Positions 1 to 7,360 of a stretch of 27,970 nt of DNA are shown here, one piece after another. The translations under genes and the position numbers were made by a program. This DNA comes from Candidatus Planktophila sp. (GTDB lineage Bacteria; Actinomycetota; Actinomycetes; Nanopelagicales; Nanopelagicaceae). Within the stretch, counting starts at the first letter, position 1. Each line of letters opens with the position of its first letter. The stretch covers positions 1 through 27,970 of the forward strand of contig JAHECV010000054.1 of assembly GCA_024641555.1 (NCBI GenBank), given 5' to 3'. The notes beneath the pieces are model-generated. The model did not search any database and was not told the DNA's origin. It saw only the letters and a list, made by a program, of their open reading frames with translations.

Positions 1-143
1 GATGTAGGTTGTTGATGTAGGTTGTTGATGTAGGTTGTTGATGTAGGTTGTTGATGTAGGTTGTTGATGTAGGTTGTTGATGTAGGTTGTTGATGTAGGT
101 TGTTGATGTAGGTTGTTGATGTAGGTTGTTGATGAAGGTTTTG
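1..143. repeat. 13-bp tandem repeat array (GATGTAGGTTGTT)n
   Basis: Ten perfect, uninterrupted copies of the 13-bp unit GATGTAGGTTGTT occupy 1-130, and a degenerate eleventh copy (GATGAAGGTTTTG) occupies 131-143. The array runs to the left edge of the window, so the true copy number is unknown. Because 13 is not a multiple of 3, every plus-strand frame meets TAG or TGA. The minus strand stays open in the repeat but has no convincing start or ribosome binding site, so I treat the array as non-coding. It lies about 70 bp beyond the 3' end of the tmRNA gene. Function unknown. Confidence 0.95.
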
Positions 144-165
144 CAATTGAAAATTGCTTAACCTT
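135..165 (-). terminator. Hairpin downstream of tmRNA, possible terminator
   Basis: An inverted repeat with arms AAGGTT (135-140) and AACCTT (160-165) encloses a perfect inner stem GCAATT/AATTGC (143-148 and 152-157) with a 3-nt loop; two T-T positions separate the stems. It lies downstream of the minus-strand tmRNA and overlaps the degenerate last repeat copy. No U-run follows on the minus strand, so its role as a rho-independent terminator is uncertain; it could instead mark the processed 3' end of the transcript. Confidence 0.45.
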
Positions 166-212
166 TAACTCTGTGTGAGCCGTGCAGATATAAACATTGA
201 TCGCCTTACTTA

Positions 213-584
213 TGGTGGAGGTGCCGGGAATCGAACCCGGGTCCTTCGGAATTAAAACAGGGCTTCTACGGGCGTAGTGTGGCTATCGTTTTCTCAGTTC
301 CGAATCTCTTGCACACAAGTATTCGACAAACTCATTTGCGAAACTGTTCTCCGGTCGCGTTCGCAACGCCACAACCGTGAAGAGCCCTCTATCGGCGCTA
401 GATTCCAGAACGAAGGCGAGTCTGGGCTAACGGATCACAGAGCTTGCTTAGGCAGCAAGAGTGAGATCATCGGCAGTTGTACTGACGATTATTTTTTGCA
501 CAGGTTTTTGGTTAACGAGATCATCCTGGCTTCCTCGGCCCGCTTCCCCTGCCTCAACAACCAAAGTCGAGACCGTTCACCCCC
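213..584 (-). ncRNA. ssrA: tmRNA (transfer-messenger RNA)
   Basis: The 3' end carries a tRNA-like T-arm (CCGGG stem, TTCGATT loop) and an encoded CCA at 213-215. The 5' end GGGGGTG (578-584) pairs with CACCTCC before the ACCA end and contains the G3-U70 pair that alanyl-tRNA synthetase recognises. The 5' end GGGGGTGAACGGTCTCGAC is typical of actinobacterial tmRNA. A short frame ends with codons for ADDLTLAA and a TAA stop (around 450-452), matching the usual LAA end of the degradation tag; the resume codon cannot be fixed by eye. Length 372 nt. It works with SmpB, encoded about 800 bp upstream on the same strand, to free stalled ribosomes and tag the unfinished proteins for proteolysis. Confidence 0.95.
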
Positions 585-590
585 ATGGGT

Positions 591-631
591 GTGGAAAGCT
601 ATTTCCACTATTTAATTGTCTTCTTATTGTA
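591..631 (-). promoter_or_regulatory. tmRNA upstream region: perfect hairpin and candidate -10
   Basis: Just 6 bp before the mature 5' end of tmRNA lies a perfect 7-bp inverted repeat, GTGGAAA (591-597) and TTTCCAC (602-608), with a 4-nt loop. Further upstream, TACAAT on the minus strand (626-631) is a plausible -10 element; no good -35 is visible at normal spacing. If transcription starts after TACAAT, the hairpin is in the precursor leader and could guide 5' processing. An operator role is also possible. Confidence 0.45.
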
Positions 632-753
632 CGGAACGCTTACGACAAGTGAGAAATTCCCCGTTAAACAATCGAAATCAAGCGCAATCTCAGAGAGAAC
701 TTTGGGGAAACCGCGTTTAAGAGGCCGGTGGTTTTATTGAAGAACTTTATAAA

Positions 754-1302
754 TTAAGCCAGGAACTCTCTCTTCAAAATTGCATATAGCCACATATCGC
801 ACCATTCGCCTTTGAAAAACTCCCCATCCAAGTAAGTTGCTTCGCGGCGCATTCCTAGTTTTTCGGCAAGCGCTGCAGATTCTGGAACGCGGGTATCGAT
901 ATCAGCAATCACCCGATGCAGATCGAAATTATTAAATGCAAAGGCAAGAAGTGCTTTACTTGCTTCATAGGCGTAACCCAGACGTTGGAAATCTTGATGA
1001 GTTACCCAGCCGATATTTGATGCCTTATTCACTTTAGAGATTAGCGCCATATTCGATTGGCCGATTACTTGACCCGTACTTTTTAACTCCCAAACTAGGA
1101 CGATGTAATCGTTATCTTCTACTAAATCAAACTTTCCTGTGGCAATTGTTTTCTCGGCAGCTTCTTTAACTTGTTCCATGGATCGTGGGGGCCACGGGAT
1201 GAAGCGAACGATTTCAGGGTTAGATTGATATTGATATAAGTCAGCTACATCTTCGATCTGCATCGGCCGCAAGATCAGTCGATCTGTTTCAATTCTTAAC
1301 AT
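754..1302 (-). CDS. GNAT N-acetyltransferase, RimJ/RimL-like
   Basis: The 182-residue product begins LRIETDRLILRPMQIEDVADL after its Met, the typical opening of the RimJ/RimL branch of the GNAT fold, which transfers acetyl from acetyl-CoA to an amino group. A motif near the middle (GWVTHQDFQRLGYAYEASKAL) matches the acetyl-CoA pyrophosphate-binding loop, and the stretch LHRVIADIDTRVPESAALAEKLGM is the usual second half. I chose the ATG at 1302. A TTG at 1362 is in frame but adds 20 polar residues with no family match. No strong ribosome binding site precedes either. It lies between smpB and ssrA, about 68 bp after smpB, and may be cotranscribed with it. The substrate cannot be deduced: ribosomal protein, antibiotic or other amine are all possible. 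Confidence 0.85.
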   Translation of the reverse strand: MLRIETDRLILRPMQIEDVADLYQYQSNPEIVRFIPWPPRSMEQVKEAAEKTIATGKFDLVEDNDYIVLVWELKSTGQVIGQSNMALISKVNKASNIGWVTHQDFQRLGYAYEASKALLAFAFNNFDLHRVIADIDTRVPESAALAEKLGMRREATYLDGEFFKGEWCDMWLYAILKREFLA

Positions 1303-1370
1303 AACGTGATCAACCAATCCTCTATTTTTGCGATTATTTCTTGTTCTCTGCCGATCCGGCAAAGCCAGAC

Positions 1371-1850
1371 TTACGAATCTTTTCCAGAACGTCGTCGAGA
1401 TATTTCGCGTTCGACTTCACGGCTGGCTTGGCGCTCCATCAGCGAATCGCGCTTATCGTGCGCTTTCTTGCCGCGCGCAACAGCGATCTCAATCTTCGCT
1501 TTTCCATTATTGAAATAAAGCTGCAGTGGAATAAGCGTTACTCCACCTTCTTTTATCTTTAAGTGAAGTTTCTTAATCTCTTGCAGATGAACAAGTAGCT
1601 TTCGCTTGCGGCGCACATCGTGATTAGTCCAAGTTCCCTGGGTGTATTCCGGGATGTGAACGCCGGCTAACCACAGTTCGCCATTTTCGACAGTGGCATA
1701 ACCATCGATTAGCGAGGCGCGACCTGCACGAAGAGATTTAACTTCAGTGCCCGTTAAAACGATGCCGCACTCGTAGACATCTTCTATTGAATAGTCATGA
1801 CGCGCTTTCTTATTCTGCGCGATGAGCTTGCGGCCAACTTCTTTCACCAC
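1371..1850 (-). CDS. smpB: SsrA-binding protein SmpB
   Basis: A 159-residue basic protein with the full SmpB signature: an N-terminal [13 protein letters not shown] block ([20 protein letters not shown]), then [20 protein letters not shown], the [10 protein letters not shown] region and the basic C-terminal tail rich in K and R ([20 protein letters not shown]). SmpB binds the tRNA-like domain of tmRNA, and its tail occupies the empty mRNA channel of a stalled ribosome. Length is normal for the family. The start is GTG at 1850, with a second GTG directly after it, so the true start could be one codon later. It follows ftsX by 27 bp on the same strand, the common actinobacterial order ftsE-ftsX-smpB, and its RNA partner ssrA lies downstream past one gene. 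Confidence 0.97.
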   Translation of the reverse strand: MVKEVGRKLIAQNKKARHDYSIEDVYECGIVLTGTEVKSLRAGRASLIDGYATVENGELWLAGVHIPEYTQGTWTNHDVRRKRKLLVHLQEIKKLHLKIKEGGVTLIPLQLYFNNGKAKIEIAVARGKKAHDKRDSLMERQASREVEREISRRRSGKDS

Positions 1851-1877
1851 GGCAGGTACCGATTAGACATTTAACTT

Positions 1878-2780
1878 TTAGACCTTGAGGTAACGGCGCA
1901 GCGTGATTACTGAGGCGATCGTTGATACGCCAAAACCTGCAAGTAAGAGCCAGGCTGATGCAACCCAGACTTCAGTCCAGCCAAAGAAGTTGGTGAAGGT
2001 AAGAAGTGGGGCGACTTTGGAATCGACAACGCTCTTCAGCCCCGCCAATAAACCGGTGGCGAAGATCCAACCGATCAGCGCCGAGAAAATTCCTTCAAGT
2101 AAGAATGGAAGTTGAATTGACCAAGAAGATGCGCCGACTAACTTCATTACGCCGGTTTCACGACGTCGGTTAAAGGCCGCAATCCGAAGCGTATTTGAGA
2201 TCAAAAGACCTGCGGTTAATACTGAGAAGAGACCCACAAGCAATGCGCCATTGCGGAGAACATTTAAAAGTTTGAAGAATTTCTCCAAGATGCTGCGCTG
2301 ATCCTGAACCACATCTACGCCGGGACGACCCGAGAAAGCGCTAACAACTACTGCGTATTGAGTTGGATCTTTCAATTTAACGCGGAAAGACTCAGGCAAT
2401 TGATCAGCCGTTACGTTCTGGGCGATTGCTGAATCTTTAAAGCGCTCTTGGAAGCGCGCATAGGCTTCGGATTGCGATTCGTAGAAAACGCTCTGCACAA
2501 CTGGAAGTACATCTAAATCGGTCTTAATCGACATACGTTGTTCCGGAGAAATTACTCCACCGGCGCAACTTGGTGATTGAGATAGAGATCCGCATAAGTA
2601 AACAGATACTTCGATCTTGTCATACCAATAATCCTTCATGGCATTTACTTGGGCGTTGGAAAGTAAGCCGATACCAAGAAGAGAAAGGGAGATCGCAGTT
2701 GTAACAATGACGGCAAAGGTCATTGTTAGGTTTCGGCGCAGTCCAATTCGGACTTCGCTTAATAAGAATCCTGCGCGCAT
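1878..2780 (-). CDS. ftsX: Cell division protein FtsX (ABC transporter permease-like)
   Basis: A 300-residue membrane protein: a short cytoplasmic N-terminus (RAGFLLSEVRIGLRRNLTM), TM1 at about 20-42, a large extracellular domain at about 45-170 containing two Cys that could form a disulfide (VYLCGSLSQSPSCAGG), then three more TM segments to the C-terminus. This is the standard FtsX layout. FtsX pairs with FtsE and passes ATP-driven conformational changes across the membrane to activate peptidoglycan hydrolases at the septum. Here ftsE lies 41 bp upstream, and an AAGG-type ribosome binding site precedes the ATG at 2780. The hydrolase partner (RipC-like in mycobacteria) is not in this window. 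Confidence 0.96.
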   Translation of the reverse strand: MRAGFLLSEVRIGLRRNLTMTFAVIVTTAISLSLLGIGLLSNAQVNAMKDYWYDKIEVSVYLCGSLSQSPSCAGGVISPEQRMSIKTDLDVLPVVQSVFYESQSEAYARFQERFKDSAIAQNVTADQLPESFRVKLKDPTQYAVVVSAFSGRPGVDVVQDQRSILEKFFKLLNVLRNGALLVGLFSVLTAGLLISNTLRIAAFNRRRETGVMKLVGASSWSIQLPFLLEGIFSALIGWIFATGLLAGLKSVVDSKVAPLLTFTNFFGWTEVWVASAWLLLAGFGVSTIASVITLRRYLKV

Positions 2781-2821
2781 GTCTTTACCTTATCCCCTGT
2801 GAGTTCACTCTTGACGTTGAA

Positions 2822-3511
2822 CTAGCCCGTGTATCCGTAGACGCCGCGAACCTGATCACGAATAACGTGGCCACCATCTAGTTCTATAACGCGCTTGCGC
2901 ATCTGGTCGACGATGCCCGCATCGTGGGTAGCCATTAAGACGGTGGTGCCTTCGCGGTTAATGCGGTCGAGCAACTTCATGATGCCAACAGAAGTTGCAG
3001 GATCAAGGTTTCCAGTTGGTTCGTCAGCGATGATGATCGCGGGGCGGCTGACGTAGGCGCGGGCGATAGCAACGCGCTGTTGTTCTCCGCCTGAAATCTC
3101 GTTTGGCATGCGATCTGCTTTATCTTCCAAGCCGACTAGCTCGAGAACTTCTGGCACTTCGCGAGCTATCTCTTTCTTGGAGTAACCAAGAACGTGCAAA
3201 GTAAAGGCGACGTTCTCTGAAATAGTTTTATTTTGGAGTAAACGGAAATCCTGGAAGACCGTGCCAACTTGGCGACGAAGTTCAGGGATCTTGTGATTTG
3301 GTAATTGACCTAAATCTTTTCCGGCTACATGGATAACTCCAGAAGTTGGCCGCTCTTCACGCAAAATCAATCGAAGAAAAGTTGATTTACCTGAACCTGA
3401 AAGTCCAACGAGAAAGACAAACTCACCTTTAACAATTTCTAGGCTCACAGTGTCTAGCGCAGGGCGCTCCGTGCCTGGATATTGCTTCGTCACATTCTCA
3501 AAACGAATCAC
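2822..3511 (-). CDS. ftsE: Cell division ATP-binding protein FtsE
   Basis: A 229-residue ABC ATPase. Walker A is GLSGSGKST (36-44), the Q-loop is VFQDFRLL, the ABC signature is [13 protein letters not shown], Walker B is [14 protein letters not shown], and the H-loop is ATHD. The Walker A sequence and the [11 protein letters not shown] start are characteristic of FtsE. It hydrolyses ATP on the cytoplasmic side of the FtsEX complex. The start is GTG at 3511, with a good AAGGAG ribosome binding site 5 nt upstream. A 269-bp gap separates it from prfB on the same strand, so the ftsEX-smpB promoter probably lies there. Confidence 0.97.
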   Translation of the reverse strand: MIRFENVTKQYPGTERPALDTVSLEIVKGEFVFLVGLSGSGKSTFLRLILREERPTSGVIHVAGKDLGQLPNHKIPELRRQVGTVFQDFRLLQNKTISENVAFTLHVLGYSKKEIAREVPEVLELVGLEDKADRMPNEISGGEQQRVAIARAYVSRPAIIIADEPTGNLDPATSVGIMKLLDRINREGTTVLMATHDAGIVDQMRKRVIELDGGHVIRDQVRGVYGYTG

Positions 3512-3780
3512 ACGAACTCCTTCGTTCCTTCTCTTTCGAGACGTTTAGGCGCCACGGATATGGGGGAAATTGGCTGCCGTACTGAGGCCTAGTTTAGGTA
3601 TAGATCCGCAAAAAGCGCCTGATATCGGTGCGAATTGCGCGTATTCACAGGAAATATCAGCAAGCACGCGGGGCAAAACTACGCATAATCGCTATTAAAT
3701 GTGAAAAAAATTACTTAATCAATCTCAAGCAAATTCAACTCTTTAAATCACATTGAATTTACAACGGACAAATTGTGAAG
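3512..3780. other. Intergenic region between prfB and ftsE
   Basis: This gap follows the prfB stop and precedes ftsE, both on the minus strand. The prfB-proximal 120 bp are AT-rich with a loose inverted repeat (AATTCAA/TTGAATT, 14-nt loop) but no clear terminator. A TATACC hexamer on the minus strand near 3600 could be a -10 for ftsE, though nothing at -35 supports it. No RNA gene or small ORF is recognised. Confidence 0.4.
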
Positions 3781-4884
3781 TTAAGACGCGCTCGAGCGAC
3801 GCCAGCGAATTCCTGCTTCGATGAAATCATCGATTTCACCATTTAGTACTGCAGATGTATTTCCAGTTTCATGGTTATTACGTAGATCTTTAACCATTTG
3901 ATACGGCGCTAATACATAGGAACGCATCTGATTTCCCCAAGAGCCTGAGTTATCACCCTTCAAAGCATTGATCTTGGCTTGTTCTTCTTGGCGACGACGT
4001 TCTAATAGTTTTGATTGCAAAACAGCCATTGCCGTTGCCTTGTTTTGAATCTGCGAACGTTCGTTCTGACAAGAAACCACAATTCCAGTTGGAATATGTG
4101 TCAGGCGCACTGCAGAATCGGTTGTGTTCACGCCTTGTCCACCGGGGCCAGATGAGCGATATACATCTACGCGGATTTCTTTCTCATCAATTTCAATGTG
4201 ATCACTTTGTTCAACTACCGGAACAACTTCAACCCCAGCAAAAGATGTATGGCGACGAGATTGAGAATCAAATGGAGAAATGCGCACTAGACGATGTGTT
4301 CCCTGCTCTACCGATAACGTGCCGTAGGCATAAGGAGCGCCCACACGGAAAGTTGTTGATTTGATTCCAGCCTCTTCCGCGTAAGAAGTTTCTAGGACAT
4401 CAACTTTAAATTCATGGCGTTCGCAGTAACGCAGATACATGCGCATCAGCATTTCTGCCCAGTCGGCAGCTTCAACACCGCCTGCTTCAGAGCGAATTGT
4501 TATGAGTGCATCGCGGTCGTCGTATTCACCGTTGAGCAGAGTCGTAACCTCTAGTTCGCTAATTGCTTTGACTGTTGCATCTAATTCCAATTCAGCATCG
4601 GCAAGCGCTGATCCATCAGGTTCCGATCCGGCTAATTCAAACAAGATAGGCAGATCTTCTACTCTGCGACGAAGTGATTTAAGACGGGCAATCGTGCTCT
4701 GCACGCGGGATAACTTGCTCGTAATTTTTTGTGCCGCTTCCGGGTCATCCCAGAGATTTGGAACGCCAGCCGCTGCTTCAAGCTCAACTGCTTCAGCTTC
4801 TAACTTTGGTAGATCCAATACCTTTTCGATAGATACAAGAGTTGCGCTGATTGCAGCTATCTCAAGATCGTATTCGCGGGCCAT
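3781..4884 (-). CDS. prfB: Peptide chain release factor 2
   Basis: A 367-residue class I release factor. The stop-codon recognition tripeptide is SPF (203-205), which defines RF2 (UAA/UGA), rather than the PxT of RF1. The catalytic GGQ is in [10 protein letters not shown] (GGQ 248-250) and triggers peptidyl-tRNA hydrolysis in the ribosomal peptidyl-transferase centre. The N-terminal helical domain ([21 protein letters not shown]) is intact. The reading frame is continuous, so the programmed +1 frameshift that autoregulates prfB in many bacteria is absent, as usual in actinobacteria. It starts 19 bp after the pilus operon. A TATCCT hexamer 6 nt before the ATG and no ribosome binding site suggest its own leaderless transcript. 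Confidence 0.97.
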   Translation of the reverse strand: MAREYDLEIAAISATLVSIEKVLDLPKLEAEAVELEAAAGVPNLWDDPEAAQKITSKLSRVQSTIARLKSLRRRVEDLPILFELAGSEPDGSALADAELELDATVKAISELEVTTLLNGEYDDRDALITIRSEAGGVEAADWAEMLMRMYLRYCERHEFKVDVLETSYAEEAGIKSTTFRVGAPYAYGTLSVEQGTHRLVRISPFDSQSRRHTSFAGVEVVPVVEQSDHIEIDEKEIRVDVYRSSGPGGQGVNTTDSAVRLTHIPTGIVVSCQNERSQIQNKATAMAVLQSKLLERRRQEEQAKINALKGDNSGSWGNQMRSYVLAPYQMVKDLRNNHETGNTSAVLNGEIDDFIEAGIRWRRSSAS

Positions 4885-4896
4885 GGGGTAAGGATA
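4885..4896 (-). promoter_or_regulatory. Candidate -10 for leaderless prfB transcript
   Basis: On the minus strand TATCCT (4891-4896) lies exactly 6 nt before the prfB ATG, and no Shine-Dalgarno sequence fits in between. This geometry would start transcription at or next to the A of ATG. No -35 is obvious. Confidence 0.5.
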
Positions 4897-4903
4897 GCGA
4901 TTG

Positions 4904-5458
4904 TTAGAAAATCCTAATACCGAAGGGAGAAAACCCCTTCGCCCGCTGATTCAAAGTTGAAACAGTTGAAGTGATTTCGACAGAAGATAAATTTGCGAAG
5001 GGAACCACTAAAGGAAGTAGCGCCGTTGCGCGAGTTACTAGCTGAATTCCAAATCCATCGCAGTCAATTCGGCTAATCGTTAAATTTGAAATCTCAATTC
5101 TTCGCAACGTTTTCGGCCCATTCGACCAATCTGATAAGGCACCTCTTGCATCATCAATCGCCTTGGAGCAATCAATGGGTACACCTGGGTCAGTTGGTCC
5201 CATACCCAAAATTTTTCGAACTTCGGTAGAAGCATCGTATTCACCTTGGTAGTAGGCGGTCTTATCTAGGTTGCGAACACCTCTTTGTGCGGCAGATTCT
5301 GTCGCTTGAGTAAGTGAACGCTTTGCCACACCAATCGCTGCTATATCGGTGATTACCAATAGAGCAGATATCGTTACTAAGAATAGGGAGATCACCACAA
5401 GCGAGATCGATCCTTCTTCATTCTTAGCAAAATCTCGCAACTTATTAATTAATTCCAT
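4904..5458 (-). CDS. TadE/TadG-like pilus assembly protein (Tad locus, last gene)
   Basis: A 184-residue protein from the ATG at 5458. A short charged N-terminus ([17 protein letters not shown]) leads into one hydrophobic helix at about 20-43 ([20 protein letters not shown]) and then an extracytoplasmic domain with two Cys (IDCSK and RIDCDGF). The EEGSISLVV entry to the helix resembles the actinobacterial TadE-like proteins encoded at the end of Tad clusters (Rv3654c-like), which lack the Glu of true pseudopilins. Probable role: a minor pilin or envelope component of the Tad machine. The start overlaps the end of the preceding gene by 10 bp, implying translational coupling. Longer in-frame starts upstream lie inside that gene and encode an unlikely Cys-rich stretch. 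Confidence 0.75.
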   Translation of the reverse strand: MELINKLRDFAKNEEGSISLVVISLFLVTISALLVITDIAAIGVAKRSLTQATESAAQRGVRNLDKTAYYQGEYDASTEVRKILGMGPTDPGVPIDCSKAIDDARGALSDWSNGPKTLRRIEISNLTISRIDCDGFGIQLVTRATALLPLVVPFANLSSVEITSTVSTLNQRAKGFSPFGIRIF

Positions 5459-5868
5459 GGAGATAGGTATTCCTGAGCAGAGGCAGTTACTGCCCGAAAT
5501 TCTTTTGTTGCACCGAAATGTATTGTCACAATTATCTTGGCGCTGGGGGTGTAACAAGGAGAAGTGCTGCACTCCAATCCAACGGCCATGCGCGAAAAGT
5601 CTTCTTGCGATAAACCTAACTCTTTCCCTGCTGTGGCTATAACTGAGTTCATTGCGATAACCGCTTCATTGCCTCCTGAACTTGTAACGAATGCGCGTGC
5701 ACCCTCGCGCGCTAATGTGCGCGCAATCTCTTCTTCGGCGCTCACGGTTGCGAATTGATGGAGAAAGAAAATCACTGGAATAAAGAGTGGTAAAGCTAAA
5801 GAGACAAATTCGATACTTGCACTTCCTCTATTACTTATCCAGAAATGTCTTACTTTATTTGTTATCAA
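5449..5868 (-). CDS. TadE-like pseudopilin
   Basis: A 139-residue protein. RGSASIEFVSLALPLFIP at 14-31 is the classic TadE N-terminus: a Gly-containing prepilin-like site, then a hydrophobic helix carrying the conserved Glu (IEF). After the helix comes an extracellular domain with two Cys (LECSTSPCYTP). TadE proteins are minor pseudopilins of Tad pili, cleaved by a prepilin peptidase that is not encoded here. The start codon is TTG at 5868, and its TTGA overlaps the TGA stop of the gene before it, so translation is probably coupled. The 3' end overlaps the next gene by 10 bp. Confidence 0.82.
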   Translation of the reverse strand: MITNKVRHFWISNRGSASIEFVSLALPLFIPVIFFLHQFATVSAEEEIARTLAREGARAFVTSSGGNEAVIAMNSVIATAGKELGLSQEDFSRMAVGLECSTSPCYTPSAKIIVTIHFGATKEFRAVTASAQEYLSPWN

Positions 5869-6227
5869 GGGCTCGACTCCATAACTGCTACTCCTGTGAC
5901 AGAACTAATTAATCTCCCACCTAATATTCTGGAAAGACCAGGCACCATTATTGGAATTTCTTGCTCTCTTCTTACCACCACTAGTTTCGGGCGATCTAGA
6001 CTGTATTGCGAGCCAACGGAAACGATTGAATCATTTGGCAGAAACTCATTTGAGATTGCCCGGGTTGATGCCTCGCTCTGCACTTTTGCCATCTCAAAGT
6101 TCCTTATAAATACGGCGGAAGTCAATTGAGCTCCACAAAGGAATAGAAAAAGAAGTGGAATTAGCACCATTGCGCTCTCTACATTTCCTCTTTCGCACTT
6201 TAAGAACTTCCTCAATGCGAGAATCAA
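5865..6227 (-). CDS. TadE-like pseudopilin (first of two)
   Basis: A 120-residue product from a TTG at 6227. RKFLKCERGNVESAMVLIPL contains the prepilin-like Gly followed by a helix with Glu (NVESAM), matching TadE; the helix covers about 17-38. The remainder (about 80 residues) is extracellular and has no recognised motif beyond the family. I chose TTG 6227 because it overlaps the TGA stop of the preceding gene as TTGA, the same junction found at the next gene, and because more upstream starts would encode unrelated residues antisense to nothing and inside the preceding gene. Probable minor pilin of the Tad pilus. Confidence 0.75.
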   Translation of the reverse strand: MILALRKFLKCERGNVESAMVLIPLLFLFLCGAQLTSAVFIRNFEMAKVQSEASTRAISNEFLPNDSIVSVGSQYSLDRPKLVVVRREQEIPIMVPGLSRILGGRLISSVTGVAVMESSP

Positions 6228-6487
6228 CGAATTCCATTCATGGCATCTAGTGAATTCTTTAGGATAGAAGTTAACCGAGGCGCTGCGATTGTCCAGATTG
6301 CAGTTACTAGTCCGGTAGTCATCAGTACAACTAGCACCCAACCTGGAACGTCGCCACGTTCTGAAGATATCGGCACGAATAATCTCTTATTAATTTCTTG
6401 AAACTTTTCACTTTTGCTAACTTTGTCACGGAAAATCAAATATCTGGCAATGCAATTTTCAATTAAGTTTTCAAGGTTTACTTTCAA
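6224..6487 (-). CDS. Flp pilin-like small protein of the Tad locus
   Basis: An 87-residue protein with a polar N-terminus of about 45 residues, then SSERGDVPGWVLVVLMTTGLV, one hydrophobic helix (about 49-69) and a short tail. Its position between tadC and the tadE genes, its size and its single helix after an ERG site fit the major-pilin slot. The canonical Flp motif (Gly, then Glu-Tyr at +5/+6) is not present: the residues after Gly are DVPGW. It may therefore be a divergent pilin, or a pilin-like protein processed differently. The start is TTG at 6487 with AAGGA 7 nt upstream. A perfect hairpin lies in the leader just before it. Confidence 0.65.
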   Translation of the reverse strand: MKVNLENLIENCIARYLIFRDKVSKSEKFQEINKRLFVPISSERGDVPGWVLVVLMTTGLVTAIWTIAAPRLTSILKNSLDAMNGIR

Positions 6488-6510
6488 GGTGATTTCCTTA
6501 TCTCTATTTA

Positions 6511-6531
6511 CTATTCATGATCTATGAATAG
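6511..6531 (-). promoter_or_regulatory. Perfect stem-loop between tadC and the pilin-like gene
   Basis: CTATTCAT (6511-6518) and ATGAATAG (6524-6531) form a perfect 8-bp inverted repeat with a 5-nt loop, inside the 75-bp gap that is the only real break in the Tad operon. It lies about 24 nt before the TTG start of the pilin-like gene and leaves the ribosome binding site free. No U-run follows, so a processing or 5'-stabilising hairpin is more likely than a terminator. Confidence 0.55.
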
Positions 6532-6562
6532 CTTCAAACTGAGCATCGAGCCTTTTCAATTT

Positions 6563-7360
6563 CTAAGCTGTACTGAAAAGATTTAAATTCGCTAAGGAAG
6601 GCCAAAGCGCAAAAAGAATTGAAATTGGTAAAATAAGAAAAACAACGGGAACCATCATTGAAATTTCGGCCTTGGCCGCCGCGGCTAAAACCCGATTGCG
6701 CTGGAGTTCGCGCGCTTCTAGAGCATGCCGCTGAAGAACTTCGATTATTGGGGCGCCTCTTAACGTTGCAATAATTAGAGAGTCAACGAATCGACGAATG
6801 GCAATAGAGTTAATTTGTCTTCCCATTGCATCGAGAGCGAGATGAAATGGTTCGCCCGCCCTAACTTGCGTAACTACTTTTTTGAACTCAATCGCCATTG
6901 ATCCGGTGGCGGTAATCCCAATTCGCTCCATGGCTGCAAGTGGCGTTTCTCCTGCCGCCATGGCAAGCGAGTACATTTCAATTATTGCGGGGAACTCTGC
7001 TTCTACTCCCATTTGATGTTTTTTGACTCTTATCGATAGATCTTTATCTATCAAAAGATAAGTTGCTGCAGCGCTAAGCATCGAAACTAAAATAGATAAA
7101 AGTATCGATTTACCAATTATCAAGAGCGCAAATATCGCGACCAGACCAGCCACTGCAGATTTCGTGAATTGTTTACTTCGAAAGTCCATGAACGTTTCCT
7201 GCGAACCTTCTCCAATTTCACTAAGGCGACTCTGAACGCTCCCCCTGTCTTTGGATCGCGCCACTATTTGATTGAATTCGACCTTTGGATTGGCGCTTAA
7301 CGCCAAAGTCATAGATCCAAGTAGCGCCAGAATGGTTGGAATTAGGACGGAATTTTTCAT
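6563..7360 (-). CDS. tadC: TadC-like type II/IV secretion inner-membrane platform protein
   Basis: A 265-residue membrane protein. It has an N-terminal hydrophobic segment (about 4-22), a TM pair at about 68-105, a cytoplasmic T2SSF domain at about 115-235 (EFPAIIEMYSLAMAAGETPLAAMERIG, then GEPFHLALDAMGRQ and RRFVDSLIIATLRGAPIIEVL) and a C-terminal TM (MVPVVFLILPISILFALWP). With TadB it forms the membrane platform on which CpaF acts to assemble Tad pili. It overlaps tadB by 4 bp (ATGA). A 75-bp gap with a hairpin follows before the pilin-like gene. Confidence 0.88.
   Translation of the reverse strand: MKNSVLIPTILALLGSMTLALSANPKVEFNQIVARSKDRGSVQSRLSEIGEGSQETFMDFRSKQFTKSAVAGLVAIFALLIIGKSILLSILVSMLSAAATYLLIDKDLSIRVKKHQMGVEAEFPAIIEMYSLAMAAGETPLAAMERIGITATGSMAIEFKKVVTQVRAGEPFHLALDAMGRQINSIAIRRFVDSLIIATLRGAPIIEVLQRHALEARELQRNRVLAAAAKAEISMMVPVVFLILPISILFALWPSLANLNLFSTA

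Noticed and set aside
1..143. CRISPR array
   Set aside because: The 13-bp units are directly adjacent with no spacers, and no cas gene is present.
1..190. Minus-strand coding sequence through the tandem repeat
   Set aside because: The repeat is open on the minus strand only because the unit lacks stop trinucleotides; no plausible start or ribosome binding site precedes it, and the one ATG nearby leads to an early TAA.
213..1302. Genomic island or prophage integrated at tmRNA
   Set aside because: No integrase, direct-repeat att site or phage gene is visible in the window; only the left edge beyond the repeat is unseen.
3781..4884. Programmed +1 frameshift in prfB
   Set aside because: The 367-residue frame is continuous from a start that matches actinobacterial RF2; no in-frame UGA or upstream frame is needed.
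4439..4891. 150-residue plus-strand ORF opposite prfB
   Set aside because: It is antisense to well-conserved prfB coding sequence and shows Ser-rich shadow composition.
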